44,173 nucleotides of DNA from BOKV01 sp049289295 (GCA_049289295.1 JBATLL010000036.1:1-44173); one strand, 5' to 3'; numbered from the stretch's first letter, positions 25,084-34,378 are shown. The notes: generated by a model from the sequence alone, not told the origin. Program-made: numbers and translations.

Positions 25084-25896
25084 ATGAAAGCCATTCTTAT
25101 CACCGGGGCCTCGTCTGGAATTGGCGCGGCGACTGCCCGGCATTTCCAAGCAAATGGTTGGAATGTCATCGCCACGATGCGCAACCCCACGGACAGCCCG
25201 GAGCTTGGTGCGTTAGAAAACGTGCATCTGGCCCAGTTGGATGTGACGGATGCGGGTTCAATTGCAACGGCCGTAAGCGAGGGCATCGAACGGTTCGGGC
25301 AGATTGATGTCTTGCTGAACAATGCGGGCTATGGCGCCTATGGTGCGTTGGAGGCCTTTTCGATGGATCGCATCCGGCGTCAGTTTGACACCAACGTGCT
25401 TGGGTTGATGGAAGTGACCAAGGCGGTTCTGCCCCATTTTCGTCAAAACCGGTCGGGCACGGTCATCAACATCTCGTCCATCGGTGGGCAGATCACATTT
25501 CCACTTGGTGCGCTTTATCACGGCACCAAATTCGCAGTTGAGGGGCTTTCTGAGTCCCTACACTACGAGCTGGAACCCCTTGGCATTCGGGTCCGTATTG
25601 TCCAACCGGGCATGATAAGAACCAACTTCGGGGGCAGTTCTTTCGATTTCGCCATGGATGAGAACCTGCCGGACTACGCGCCAATGGCTGAAGCCATGGG
25701 GCGCCTGTTTGGCAAGCTGGCCGCGAACCCTTCTGCGCCCGAAACTGTCGCTCAGGTCATCTGGGATGCAGCCAACGAGACCGGAAGCCGCCTACGCTTT
25801 CGCGCCGGACCTGATTCCGAAGAGCTGCTCGATGCACGCAAACAACAGGATGACGAGACGTTCATCGGTGGTCTCAAGCAAAAGATGGCGCCCTGA
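25084..25896 (+). CDS. Short-chain dehydrogenase/reductase (SDR)
   Basis: The 270-residue protein is a classical SDR: cofactor motif TGASSGIG at residues 7-14, NNAG near 90, Ser in NISSIGG and Tyr/Lys in YHGTK. QPGMIRTNF follows. ATG 25084 has AGGGAG eight bases upstream. It is the first gene transcribed away from the AraC gene and probably under its control. The substrate cannot be read from sequence. Confidence 0.9.
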   Translation: MKAILITGASSGIGAATARHFQANGWNVIATMRNPTDSPELGALENVHLAQLDVTDAGSIATAVSEGIERFGQIDVLLNNAGYGAYGALEAFSMDRIRRQFDTNVLGLMEVTKAVLPHFRQNRSGTVINISSIGGQITFPLGALYHGTKFAVEGLSESLHYELEPLGIRVRIVQPGMIRTNFGGSSFDFAMDENLPDYAPMAEAMGRLFGKLAANPSAPETVAQVIWDAANETGSRLRFRAGPDSEELLDARKQQDDETFIGGLKQKMAP

Positions 25897-25933
25897 AGGC
25901 AACCCAGTCATTCATAGAAAGAGGGAATGATCC

Positions 25934-26776
25934 ATGTACCGCGAAGCAAGCGAAAAAGGCGGCTTGGCCGTTGTAACCGGGGCGGCAAACGGCGTCGGCA
26001 AAGCCGCAGCCCAACGATTTGTACAAGACGGTCTGGGGGTTGTGCTGGTCGATCTGGCAGGTGAGGCCTTGGACAGAGCCGAAGCGGAATTGCGCGATCT
26101 GGCGGGCGCGTCCGCAATCGTTCAGGCGGTTCCGACAGATGTCACCGACACCGACGCCATGACTGCCTTGGCGGATCAGGTCTTTGCGCTCGGAGAAATA
26201 GCAGTCCTGATGAACAATGCCGGTATCGCGCTCCCGACCGGCAGTTGGGAAAACGCAGAGAACTGGCGCAAGCTTTTAGAGGTCAATCTCTTTGGTGTCC
26301 TGAACGGCGTGCATGGTTTCCTGCCACGCATGATCGAAGCTGCACGCCCGGCGGTCGTGATCAACACAGGGTCAAAACAGGGAATCACCACGCCGCCCGG
26401 AAACTCCGCCTATAATACCAGCAAAGCCGCCGTGAAGGTCATGACAGAAATGTTGGCGTACGATTTGCGACAGGTTGAGGCGAAAATCACCGCCCATCTG
26501 TTTGTGCCGGGGTTTACCTATACTGGTATGATTGAGAAGTTCATGCCGGAAAAACCCGCCGCCGCGTGGACAAGCGAAGAGGCAATCGACTACCTGCTGA
26601 AGCGCATGACGGACGGGGATTTCTATATTCTCTGCCCGGACAATGATGTGTCCGAGAAGCGCGACCGCAAACGCGTTGAATGGGCCGTGGGCGACATTAT
26701 CAACAACCGCCCGGCGCTCTCACGCTGGCATCCCGACTATGCGGATGCCTTTGCCGCACACGAGGCCTCGGAATAG
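25934..26776 (+). CDS. Short-chain dehydrogenase/reductase (SDR)
   Basis: This 280-residue second SDR has TGAANGVGKAAA near residue 15, NNAG near 95, Ser in NTGSKQG, and Tyr/Lys in YNTSK. A GAGGGA site precedes ATG 25934. It lies 37 bp after the first SDR, so the two are likely one transcript. The C-terminal part (FYILCPDNDVSEKRD...RWHPDYADAF) is typical of a group of uncharacterised SDRs acting on aldehydes or ketones. Confidence 0.88.
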   Translation: MYREASEKGGLAVVTGAANGVGKAAAQRFVQDGLGVVLVDLAGEALDRAEAELRDLAGASAIVQAVPTDVTDTDAMTALADQVFALGEIAVLMNNAGIALPTGSWENAENWRKLLEVNLFGVLNGVHGFLPRMIEAARPAVVINTGSKQGITTPPGNSAYNTSKAAVKVMTEMLAYDLRQVEAKITAHLFVPGFTYTGMIEKFMPEKPAAAWTSEEAIDYLLKRMTDGDFYILCPDNDVSEKRDRKRVEWAVGDIINNRPALSRWHPDYADAFAAHEASE

Positions 26777-27103
26777 CCGCTCCAAAAGAGCGTCTGTAAA
26801 TGGAGCCAGTGAAACCGTTGTCCAAATAACAATGCTTACACCTCGTCCAAATACCAAGCGGACATTCGTATGGAGCGCGGCATCAAGTACTCTGGGCTCA
26901 ATTCGGACGCCAGCTGCCTGTTTCTCAGGTGTCCGCTTTGGGCCGAAAGTGTAAACTTCTCAAATGGCCCGGAAACGGTCGTTTGCAGAACGCGTGAACA
27001 GTGTTTCTCATGCGTAATTGAGTGGCCGTCAGTCCATACCCAAATCAATTCAGAACCATTGTATCTAAACATGCCGGGTTCATGCACTGGTCCGCGAAAG
27101 CTT
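26777..27103. other. Gene-free gap between convergent units
   Basis: These 327 bp lie between the end of the second SDR and the end of the leftward uronate operon. Open frames on both strands have no recognisable protein character and no start signals. I see no strong terminator hairpin. Confidence 0.4.
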
Positions 27104-28240
27104 TCAGGCGTGTTCCAATGCAAACTCGGCGATAGTATCGCGGTTGATCTCAATGCCCAATCCGGGTCCATCGGGAATTGCAACCCAGCCATTCTCGTGT
27201 TCGATCGGTGATTTCAGGACCGCCTGTCGGAAGGGATTATGCGTGCGATCAAACTCAAGAATGGGGTTGATCGGATTGTTGCGTGGCGGATCGGGAAGTT
27301 GTGCCGCCATGAATTGCAGGCTTGCCGCAATCTGGACACCGGTTCCCCAAACATGCGGAATCAGCCGTACACCATGAAGACATGCCATATCAGATATTCG
27401 GCGCATTTCGGTAAACCCGCCAGTACCGCACAGGTCAGGTTGCGCGATATCGATGGCCCGTATTTCCAGCGGCTCCTTGAAACCAAAACGGCCATGCCAG
27501 GTCTCGCCTCCTGCGATCGGGATCGGTTGTCCTTCCCTAACGGCCCGATATGCGCCCAGTTGCTCTGGAATAACTGGTTCCTCGAACCAGTCGATGTTGA
27601 ATTGCGCGGCCGCTTTCCCAACGGCAATGGCTTCAATAACATCGTAACCGTGATTTGCATCAATCATCAGTTTAGTGTCGGGACCAATGGCTTCGCGCAC
27701 TGCCGCTATCACCTGGAGATCCTCGTCCGGGTCAAACCCGATCTTGATCTTGACTGCATGAAAACCCGCAGCAGCGTGCCCGGCACATTCCAGCGCATTG
27801 TCGGCGATGCGATTGACACCCTCGCGACGAAAGGAACCCGTTGCATAAGCTTGAACGCGTTCCCGCACCCTGCCACCCAGAAGAACGGAAACGGGCACGC
27901 CAAAATGTTTGCCTTTGATATCCCAAAGCGCGACATCTATGCCCGACAGACCGGTAATCGCGAGGCCGCGCTGACCTTGGTCACGAAACAGATTGTACAA
28001 TTCCTGCCACAGGACTTCCGTGGCAAGGGGGTCGCGACCAATCAGGTGGCCGGCATAGGCTTTGACCATTGCAGCATTCGGTAGCGCTGGGCCAAGGCAT
28101 TCGCCCCACCCTGTTGTACCATCGTCACAAACGATCTCGACGAGAATATGCTGGCGCCGCTCAAAGCGCATGGTCGCACTTTCAAACGCCGTATCCAGTC
28201 TGTGTTCGAGGATATGGGTATGAACGGCTTCAATCTTCAT
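27104..28240 (-). CDS. gci: D-galactarolactone cycloisomerase (enolase superfamily)
   Basis: The 378-residue protein is an enolase-superfamily member of the mandelate racemase subgroup and matches the Agrobacterium D-galactarolactone cycloisomerase along its length as I recall it (for example GWGECLGPALPNAA, RDQGQRGLAITGLSGIDVALWDIKGK, and the C-terminal IPDGPGLGIEINRD). Catalytic features are KIKIG (Lys bases), metal ligands in DANHGYD, FEEPV and GGETWH, and the His of PHVWGTG. It opens and dehydrates galactaro- or glucarolactone to 3-deoxy-2-keto-hexarate. It lies 9 nt after garR as the last gene of the uronate operon. Confidence 0.9.
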   Translation of the reverse strand: MKIEAVHTHILEHRLDTAFESATMRFERRQHILVEIVCDDGTTGWGECLGPALPNAAMVKAYAGHLIGRDPLATEVLWQELYNLFRDQGQRGLAITGLSGIDVALWDIKGKHFGVPVSVLLGGRVRERVQAYATGSFRREGVNRIADNALECAGHAAAGFHAVKIKIGFDPDEDLQVIAAVREAIGPDTKLMIDANHGYDVIEAIAVGKAAAQFNIDWFEEPVIPEQLGAYRAVREGQPIPIAGGETWHGRFGFKEPLEIRAIDIAQPDLCGTGGFTEMRRISDMACLHGVRLIPHVWGTGVQIAASLQFMAAQLPDPPRNNPINPILEFDRTHNPFRQAVLKSPIEHENGWVAIPDGPGLGIEINRDTIAEFALEHA

Positions 28241-28249
28241 GGGTTTACT

Positions 28250-29131
28250 TCATGCGATTTCATGACTGGCCATCAGTTCCAGGGCACGCACCATGGCAGA
28301 ATGATCCCATGCAGCGCCGCCATTGGCCACACAGACATTGAATAATTCCTGGGCCATCGCTGTGTTTGGAAGGCTCACTCCCATCTGGCGGGCATTGGAC
28401 AGGGCAAGATTGAGATCCTTCTGGTGCAGTTCAATCCGGAATCCGGGATCGAAGGTTCGATCAATCATGCGCTGCCCGTGCACCTCAAGTATTTTCGATG
28501 ATGCGAACCCACCCATTAATGCCTGACGCACCTTGGAGGGATCGGCTCCTGCCTTGGCTGCGAAGACCATTGCTTCGCTAACCGCCTCTATATTCAGTGC
28601 GACAATAATCTGGTTAGCGACCTTGCAGGTCTGTCCGTCTCCCACAGCACCAATATGGGTAATGTTCTGGCCCATCAGTTCGAACATCGGCAGCACCCGT
28701 GCAAACCCTTCTTCCGAGCCCCCCACCATGATGGTGAGCTTGCCCGCCTTGGCGCCAACTTCACCGCCTGAAACGGGTGCATCAAGATAGTCACAGCCGA
28801 TTTCAGTTATCCTTTCCGCAAATTCTCTGGTTGCGAGTGGAGAAATCGAGCTCATGTCGACCACGCACTTGCCTGCGCTGAGTCCGGCGGCAACTCCTGC
28901 CTGACCAAACAGCACGTCTTCAACATGCGGGGTATCTGGCACCATCAGGAAGATCATATCGGCAGCTTCAGCCACTGTCTGCGGTGTCTCACAGGCATAG
29001 CCTCCAGCATCGGTTAGTGCTGCCGGTACGCCACTTCGCGAATGCAGGTACAGTTCATGCCCGCCCGAAATCAAATGGCCGGCCATGGGGGTCCCCATAA
29101 TGCCCAGCCCGATGAATCCAAGTTTATTCAT
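28250..29131 (-). CDS. garR: 2-hydroxy-3-oxopropionate (tartronate semialdehyde) reductase
   Basis: The 293-residue beta-hydroxyacid dehydrogenase begins LGFIGLGIMGTPMAGHL and carries the substrate motif DAPVSGGEVGAKAG near 119-132. The catalytic Lys is in GQTCKVANQIIVALNIEA near residue 171. It reduces tartronate semialdehyde to glycerate. An AGGAG site precedes ATG 29131. Placed after the aldolase, it would remove the tartronate semialdehyde that the aldolase releases. A glycerate kinase is not in the window. Confidence 0.88.
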   Translation of the reverse strand: MNKLGFIGLGIMGTPMAGHLISGGHELYLHSRSGVPAALTDAGGYACETPQTVAEAADMIFLMVPDTPHVEDVLFGQAGVAAGLSAGKCVVDMSSISPLATREFAERITEIGCDYLDAPVSGGEVGAKAGKLTIMVGGSEEGFARVLPMFELMGQNITHIGAVGDGQTCKVANQIIVALNIEAVSEAMVFAAKAGADPSKVRQALMGGFASSKILEVHGQRMIDRTFDPGFRIELHQKDLNLALSNARQMGVSLPNTAMAQELFNVCVANGGAAWDHSAMVRALELMASHEIA

Positions 29132-29151
29132 TCGAAACTCCTGTTTCCTGG

Positions 29152-29940
29152 TCAGTATCCGGCGCTGGCATCGTCGGCAATACCGCTACGCATGGTCGAA
29201 AGAATCTGCTGTGATCCGGAGGCCATAAGCCGGGCATCGGACGAGATCGTTACGAACTGAAAGCCCATCGCAATACGTTTCAACGCTGTTTCAGGAGTCC
29301 CGTTATGAATTCCGGCAATCTTGCCGGCCTCTCGGGCCTTGGCGACAATCAATTCGATGGCTTCTGCGGCGGGAGGATCGACATCGTCAAAAGTCGGCCG
29401 ACAACCAAGTGCCAGCGAAAGATCTGACGGACCAACATACACCGCATCGATGCCCGGCACGGCGAGGATTTCCTCGAGGTTGTCGAGCCCTTGGCGGGTT
29501 TCGATCATCGCAAAGATGACAATGGTGTCATTGGCGTGCTCAGGATAATCCGGCCCGCCATAAAGTAATCCGCGGATGGGGCCGAAACTGCGGGTACCAA
29601 GTGGAGGATATTTTGTCCAGGCAACCAGATTGGTTGCATCCTCGGCACTGTTGATCATCGGGCAAATGACGGCATAAGCGCCTGCATCCAGTGCCTTCAT
29701 CAGATGTCCGGGATCAAGCCAGGGAACGCGAACCACAGGCACGGTGTTAGTGGTGGAGATTGCAGTCAGCATGGTGACGGCAGCTTGATAATCGACCACG
29801 CCATGCTGGATATCGACAGTGAGACTGTCCCATCCCTGATGGGCCATGGTTTCAGCGGAAAAGCCGTTTGGCACCGCCAGCCACCCATTGACGGCCGAGC
29901 CGCCCTTTTCCCAGATCTGTTGAAGCCTGTTTGTCCGCAT
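29152..29940 (-). CDS. HpcH/HpaI-family class II aldolase (GarL-like)
   Basis: This 262-residue TIM-barrel aldolase has the family features GWDSLTVDIQHGVVDYQ, VVRVPWLDPGHLMKALDAGA (substrate Arg), GPIRGLLYGG, and the metal-binding Glu and Asp in MIETRQGLDN and VYVGPSDLSLALG. The family cleaves 2-keto-3-deoxy acids to pyruvate and an aldehyde. Between udh and garR the expected reaction is cleavage of 5-keto-4-deoxyglucarate to pyruvate and tartronate semialdehyde, as GarL does in E. coli. It could also be annotated as a 4-hydroxy-2-oxoheptanedioate aldolase; the neighbours decide for the GarL role. Confidence 0.85.
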   Translation of the reverse strand: MRTNRLQQIWEKGGSAVNGWLAVPNGFSAETMAHQGWDSLTVDIQHGVVDYQAAVTMLTAISTTNTVPVVRVPWLDPGHLMKALDAGAYAVICPMINSAEDATNLVAWTKYPPLGTRSFGPIRGLLYGGPDYPEHANDTIVIFAMIETRQGLDNLEEILAVPGIDAVYVGPSDLSLALGCRPTFDDVDPPAAEAIELIVAKAREAGKIAGIHNGTPETALKRIAMGFQFVTISSDARLMASGSQQILSTMRSGIADDASAGY

Positions 29941-29955
29941 GGCGACGCCCTTCTC

Positions 29956-30759
29956 TCAATCTTCGTGGATGCTGTCGGTACAGAACAATCCGCCTTGATA
30001 GACGGCGTCCGGATGGTCGTGGCCAGGCTTTTTCTGTTCCGCATCCAGCTTGGCACGAAAGCGTTCCGAATCGTCCTTGGGGCGCCAGCCCAGGTACTCC
30101 ATAGCCCTGTTGTCCCACCATTTTGCTGTATTGTCGGAAACGCCATACAGCACAGGGCACCCCAGGCGCGGCACTTCGAAGATGCGCTCGATCAGACTGA
30201 CAAGATCATCAGCGCTCAGCCAAGACGCCATCATCCTGTGGCTTGGTGGTTCCGGGAAACAGGAACCAATGCGCACACTTGCGGTCTCGATCCCGAACTT
30301 GTCGTAATACATGCGCGCAAGTGCCTCGCCGAACACTTTCGACACGCCATACAGACCGTCGGGCCGCACAGGTGAGGTGCTGGCGTCAAGGCGCGTCGTC
30401 TGGCTGTGAAAGCCGGTCGTGTGATGGGAACTGGCGAATAGGATTCTCGGTCTGACCGAGGATTTGCGGGCGCCCTCATAGAGGTTGAACATCCCATCAA
30501 TGTTGGCTGCCTTAACAGTCTCCCACGTTCCTTCAACCGCACGTCCGCCCATATGAACGATTCCATCGCAACCCTCGACCAAGGCTTCTACAGCGGCCCT
30601 ATCATCCAGATCGCAATAGACGATTTCCTCATTCGGGCCAGCTTCGCCGAGACCTTTGCGGGCGCTGACACGAACAATCCTTGCAAGATGCCCCAACTGC
30701 TGCCGACAATGTGAACCGAGGTTTCCGTTTGCTCCGGTGATAAGCAATCGTTCAAGCAT
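29956..30759 (-). CDS. udh: Uronate dehydrogenase
   Basis: ATG 30759 follows AGGGAACC and gives 267 residues, the normal Udh length; earlier in-frame codons are unlikely. It is an extended SDR with LLITGANGNLGSH at the N-terminus, FASSHHTTGFH, the Tyr-x3-Lys pair in DGLYGVSKVFGEALARMYYDK (split here by function: Tyr and Lys active site), RIGSCFPEP and GCPVLYGVSDN, all as in the Agrobacterium enzyme from memory. It oxidises galacturonate or glucuronate to the aldarolactone with NAD. It is the first enzyme step of the operon. Confidence 0.9.
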   Translation of the reverse strand: MLERLLITGANGNLGSHCRQQLGHLARIVRVSARKGLGEAGPNEEIVYCDLDDRAAVEALVEGCDGIVHMGGRAVEGTWETVKAANIDGMFNLYEGARKSSVRPRILFASSHHTTGFHSQTTRLDASTSPVRPDGLYGVSKVFGEALARMYYDKFGIETASVRIGSCFPEPPSHRMMASWLSADDLVSLIERIFEVPRLGCPVLYGVSDNTAKWWDNRAMEYLGWRPKDDSERFRAKLDAEQKKPGHDHPDAVYQGGLFCTDSIHED

Positions 30760-30799
30760 GATTGGTTCCCTGATAGTCCTTGTTGATAATTGGAATGGG

Positions 30800-30824
30800 A
30801 CGGGCACCTTCATGGTGCCCGTCT
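30800..30824. terminator. Perfect stem-loop between dctP and udh
   Basis: GACGGGCACC (30800-30809) and GGTGCCCGTC (30815-30824) form a perfect 10-bp stem with a 5-nt loop. For the leftward operon the bases after it are not T-rich, so it probably protects the upstream dctP message or causes partial attenuation. Only on the plus strand does TTTT follow it. Confidence 0.6.
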
Positions 30825-30837
30825 TTTGTAAAGTCCG

Positions 30838-31818
30838 TCAGTTGGTGTTCTGGACCATCTCGAGCAGCTCGCCGCCGTGTTTGGCAGTGAAGTCCTCGTA
30901 TACCGGCCCCATGCGCTCGCGAAACGCAGCAACATCGGCTTCATTGACTTTCATGCCCTTGGCCTTGAGCTCATTGATCGCTGCTTCTCCAACTTCTGCG
31001 GTCAGCTTGATCTCATACTCCTGCAGGGCGGCTGCCTCTTCGGTCATGATTGCCTGCTGTTCAGGCGTAAGTGCATTCCAGGTTTGCATACTGACGGCAA
31101 CGATACCAGGTGGGCGGAAATGCTGTGTCATGGAGAGATAACCGGAAACCTCGTAAAACTTGTCGTTCAGTACGTTTCCAGCAGCATTTTCGCCACCATC
31201 CAGCACGCCCTGTTCGAGTGCGGTGTAAAGCTCGCTGTAGGACATTGGGGTTGCGGAGCCGCCCATGGCGTTGACGGTGTTGACCATAAGGGCGCTTTCC
31301 ATCACTCGGATTTTCATGCCATCCATATCCTCCGGCGTAACAATCGGTCGGATCTTGTTGAAGACATTGCGGTAACCGTTGTCGAACCAGGCTATGATCT
31401 TCATCCCCCTCGCTTCAGCCAATTCGCTGAACTTGGCGCCGACCGGGCCAGAGACCACTTTCTTGAAATGGTCGGTGTCACGCATGAGGTATGGCAAGCT
31501 GAAAAGGTCGAATTCCGGAATGAAGCCGGCGACTGGCGCTGTCGAGACCTGGGCCATCTGAATGCTTCCCAGAAACATACCCTCGATGTAGTCCCGCTCA
31601 CCGCCAAGTTGTCCGCCATCAAGCACTTCGATGGCGAGGCCAGCATTGCGTGCGGCAATGCGGTCAGCAAACCAGCGTAACGATACATTATGGTGATGGG
31701 ACGGCCCGGTAACCGATGCGACCCTGATAGTTGTGTCAGCTGCAAGAGTTGAAATTGACATACCGCCTAGCATCGCTGCTGCGGTCATTGTTTTGAGCAC
31801 TGTTCTTCTGTTAATCAT
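30838..31818 (-). CDS. TRAP transporter solute-binding protein (DctP family)
   Basis: The 326-residue protein has a signal peptide (MINRRTVLKTMTAAAMLGG... cut near LAA-D) and the DctP fold. The carboxylate-binding Arg is in GMKIRVMESA (near residue 172), followed by PMSYSELYTALEQGVLDGGENA. A strong AGGGAGGA site precedes ATG 31818. It is encoded among uronate enzymes, so its ligand is most likely a uronic acid or a uronate conjugate. Confidence 0.9.
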   Translation of the reverse strand: MINRRTVLKTMTAAAMLGGMSISTLAADTTIRVASVTGPSHHHNVSLRWFADRIAARNAGLAIEVLDGGQLGGERDYIEGMFLGSIQMAQVSTAPVAGFIPEFDLFSLPYLMRDTDHFKKVVSGPVGAKFSELAEARGMKIIAWFDNGYRNVFNKIRPIVTPEDMDGMKIRVMESALMVNTVNAMGGSATPMSYSELYTALEQGVLDGGENAAGNVLNDKFYEVSGYLSMTQHFRPPGIVAVSMQTWNALTPEQQAIMTEEAAALQEYEIKLTAEVGEAAINELKAKGMKVNEADVAAFRERMGPVYEDFTAKHGGELLEMVQNTN

Positions 31819-31913
31819 GGGTTCCTCCCTTTCGGAATATTTGTCACTGGTTTTCCTGGTAACAAGACAGGCTGTCCTAACCCTAGTGGCTCAGACATAA
31901 TCAACCGGGCAGA

Positions 31914-33071
31914 CTAGCGCTGCACGGCGAAATCATCAGGTTCATTTAGAACCAGCTTGTTTAGGGGCCGCACTCCGTCTTCGGTCACGGCCACAACAAC
32001 CTCGATCCTGTAGCCACCGCCTGGCAAATCATGGAGGTCCAGCTTGACAGCCAGCGTCATGCCGGCTTCGAGTTCGAAATCGCTGTCGGAGCTCAGGTTT
32101 GGTGGTTCCACCACATCAAGCCCGACCGCATGGCCAACACCGCGCAGACCTTTTGCGTAAGGTGTGAAGTTGTCAGCGAAGCCGTGCGGCTCAAGTTCCT
32201 CGAGAAGCGTATCGAAGATCGAGCGGGCGGTTATTCCCGGTCGTATGGTCGGGATCACTTTTTTGAGGGCACGATGCCCAACGACCAATGCACGTTCCTG
32301 CTCAGGATCCGCTCCGGGCATAAGGATCGTTATACCGCCATCATTGCAGTAGTGGCCAATTGCCGGATTGAAATCGAGCATGACAAATTCGCCAGGTTGG
32401 ATTTTCCGATCGGTTGCTCGCCATGCCGGATAGTTGGTATTTGGGCCGGACATAACCACCGTGGCGGAGCCGATATCAGCGTTCATCTCGCGCGCGATAC
32501 CTTCGGCGAGACCTGCGACCTGGATTTCCGTCATGCCGACTTTTACCTCGCGCGCAGCGCGTTTGAGCACGGCGTCATTGATCTCTGCTGCCTGTTCCAT
32601 GAGATCAATCTCTACCTCGGTCTTGATCTTCCGGAGGTCGAGCATGATGTCATCGCGGTTTTCGATGACTGCCTCTGGAACCGCATCAACGAGTTGCTCA
32701 TAGATTTCGAAAGGCAGGATGTTTTTGCCGATTAGGCCGATCCGACTGGCTCGACCCACGATGGGTTTGAAGACCTGAGGAAAGTCTGTATACGGGCGGT
32801 GAATGCCACGCACATCGTCAATCCAGCACATGTCCTTTGCCGCATAGGCATTCAGCCGTCCCAGAAATACTACTGGTGGCTTGTCGCCAACGAGCAAAAC
32901 CAGTTGTGGAGATTCCTCGATCACGTTGATCGGCTTGTAGTCGGTCACATAGGTTGAATGTCCAGACCGATACTCATCTGAATAGATGATGAGGGCATCA
33001 TAACCTCCTTCTTTCATTCGGCTCCTAAGGTTTTCGACCCGGGTCTGCAGTTCTTCGCGCGATATTGCCAC
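31914..33071 (-). CDS. M24 (creatinase/prolidase fold) hydrolase with an altered metal site
   Basis: The 385-residue protein (GTG 33071, AAGGAA eight bases upstream) has the two-domain 'pita-bread' architecture: an N-terminal domain to about residue 145 and a catalytic domain with MLDFNPAIGHYCNDGGIT (Asp233, Asp244), GVGHAVGLDVVEPP (His314) and GYRIEVVVAV (Glu357). The Glu that normally sits in the (I/L)EPG ligand motif aligns with Lys343 (GMTLAVKLDLHD), and the upstream substrate His is also absent. That pattern is more like creatinase-type hydrolases than aminopeptidase P. It lies between dctM and dctP in the uronate operon; substrate unknown. Confidence 0.85.
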   Translation of the reverse strand: MAISREELQTRVENLRSRMKEGGYDALIIYSDEYRSGHSTYVTDYKPINVIEESPQLVLLVGDKPPVVFLGRLNAYAAKDMCWIDDVRGIHRPYTDFPQVFKPIVGRASRIGLIGKNILPFEIYEQLVDAVPEAVIENRDDIMLDLRKIKTEVEIDLMEQAAEINDAVLKRAAREVKVGMTEIQVAGLAEGIAREMNADIGSATVVMSGPNTNYPAWRATDRKIQPGEFVMLDFNPAIGHYCNDGGITILMPGADPEQERALVVGHRALKKVIPTIRPGITARSIFDTLLEELEPHGFADNFTPYAKGLRGVGHAVGLDVVEPPNLSSDSDFELEAGMTLAVKLDLHDLPGGGYRIEVVVAVTEDGVRPLNKLVLNEPDDFAVQR

Positions 33072-33095
33072 GTGAGTATTCCTTCTTGAGTTTAG

Positions 33096-34373
33096 TCAGC
33101 CACCGATCAGGTTCGGTACCGTCATGATAATTGCGGGAAAAATGGTGCAGATCAGCAGGACCGCGATCAGCACGCCACAAAACGGAAGCAGACCACGTAT
33201 CGCTTGCGATATCGTAATGCCTCCAATGGAGCAGGAGATGTAGGTGAGGATCCCAACGGGTGGTGTGACCGATCCTATGACAACCGACATTACCATGATC
33301 ACACCGAAGTATACGGGATCTATACCGAGCCCCAGAATGACCGGAAGCAGCACGGGAGTGAAAATAATTAAAATCGGGATGCCTTCTATGAACAGTCCCA
33401 AAATCAGAATGAACAAGACAATCAGCAGCAAAGCGATTGTCGGATCGCTCGAAATGCCACCAAGGACTTCGAGAACCGCTGCTCCAAAACCTGCCCAGGC
33501 AAGGAGCCAGGCAAAAGACGTGGCCATGGCGATCAAGAACATGGCAGCCGCCGTGGTGACCGCAGCATTGACGAGAAGTTCGGCAACCAGCTTGAAGCTC
33601 AGCGTCTTGTAAACAAAGGTGCCGATAAAGGCTGCATAGGCGACCGCTACAACTCCAGCTTCGGTTGCAGTGAACACACCTGAAAAGATACCACCTAGTA
33701 TGATGATCGGCATGAGAAGCGCCAAAGCGGCTTCTCTGAGAGATCCAAGAATGGGAGGAAGTTCGCTACGAGGAGGGGCCGGATAATTGCGCTTCTTGGC
33801 GATGTAGTAGGCTACGCCCATCAGCCCGAAGCCCATGAGCACCCCAGGCACGAACCCACCCAGAAAGAGCTGCGCGATCGAGACATTCGCGATTGAACCG
33901 TAGATAACCATCATGATGCTCGGCGGGATGATCGGCCCGATAGCACTCGACGAGGCATTCACCGCGACCGCATAATCCGCGTCAAAACCATTCTTCTTCA
34001 TCGCCGGAATGATCATTGAACCGAGCGCCGAGGCATCGGCCGTCGCCGATCCCGAGATCCCGGCGAAAAACATGCTCGACACGATAGACACATGAGCGAG
34101 GCCGCCGCGAATGAAACCAACCAATGACCTGGCGAACGCCACGATTCGTTCGGTAATACCGCAGGCATTCATCAACTCACCCGCTATGATGAAGAATGGT
34201 ATGGCGAGCAGCGTGAACGAGTCGACGCCTACAAAGGCCCGCGTCACGATACTGTTGATCGGAAGCGTATCATCGACAAGCAGGGTGACAGCTGCAGCAA
34301 TGCCAAGTGCAAAAGCAATCGGCATGTTGATCAAGAGAAGAATGAAGAATGTTAGAAACAGCACAATGAGCAT
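33096..34373 (-). CDS. TRAP transporter large permease (DctM family)
   Basis: The start chosen is ATG 34373, ten bases after a GGAGG that lies in the end of dctQ; a TTG at 34382 would add three residues. The 425-residue membrane protein has the DctM motifs FFAGISGSATADASALGSM near 105-125, SAIGPIIPPSIMMVIYG, and SVTPPVGILTY near the C-terminus. It is the channel subunit for the uronate TRAP system. Confidence 0.9.
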   Translation of the reverse strand: MLIVLFLTFFILLLINMPIAFALGIAAAVTLLVDDTLPINSIVTRAFVGVDSFTLLAIPFFIIAGELMNACGITERIVAFARSLVGFIRGGLAHVSIVSSMFFAGISGSATADASALGSMIIPAMKKNGFDADYAVAVNASSSAIGPIIPPSIMMVIYGSIANVSIAQLFLGGFVPGVLMGFGLMGVAYYIAKKRNYPAPPRSELPPILGSLREAALALLMPIIILGGIFSGVFTATEAGVVAVAYAAFIGTFVYKTLSFKLVAELLVNAAVTTAAAMFLIAMATSFAWLLAWAGFGAAVLEVLGGISSDPTIALLLIVLFILILGLFIEGIPILIIFTPVLLPVILGLGIDPVYFGVIMVMSVVIGSVTPPVGILTYISCSIGGITISQAIRGLLPFCGVLIAVLLICTIFPAIIMTVPNLIGG

Positions 34374-34378
34374 CAGAT

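Noticed and set aside
26836..27192. Minus-strand frame after gci
   Set aside because: It runs into the end of gci in another frame and shows no protein-like pattern.
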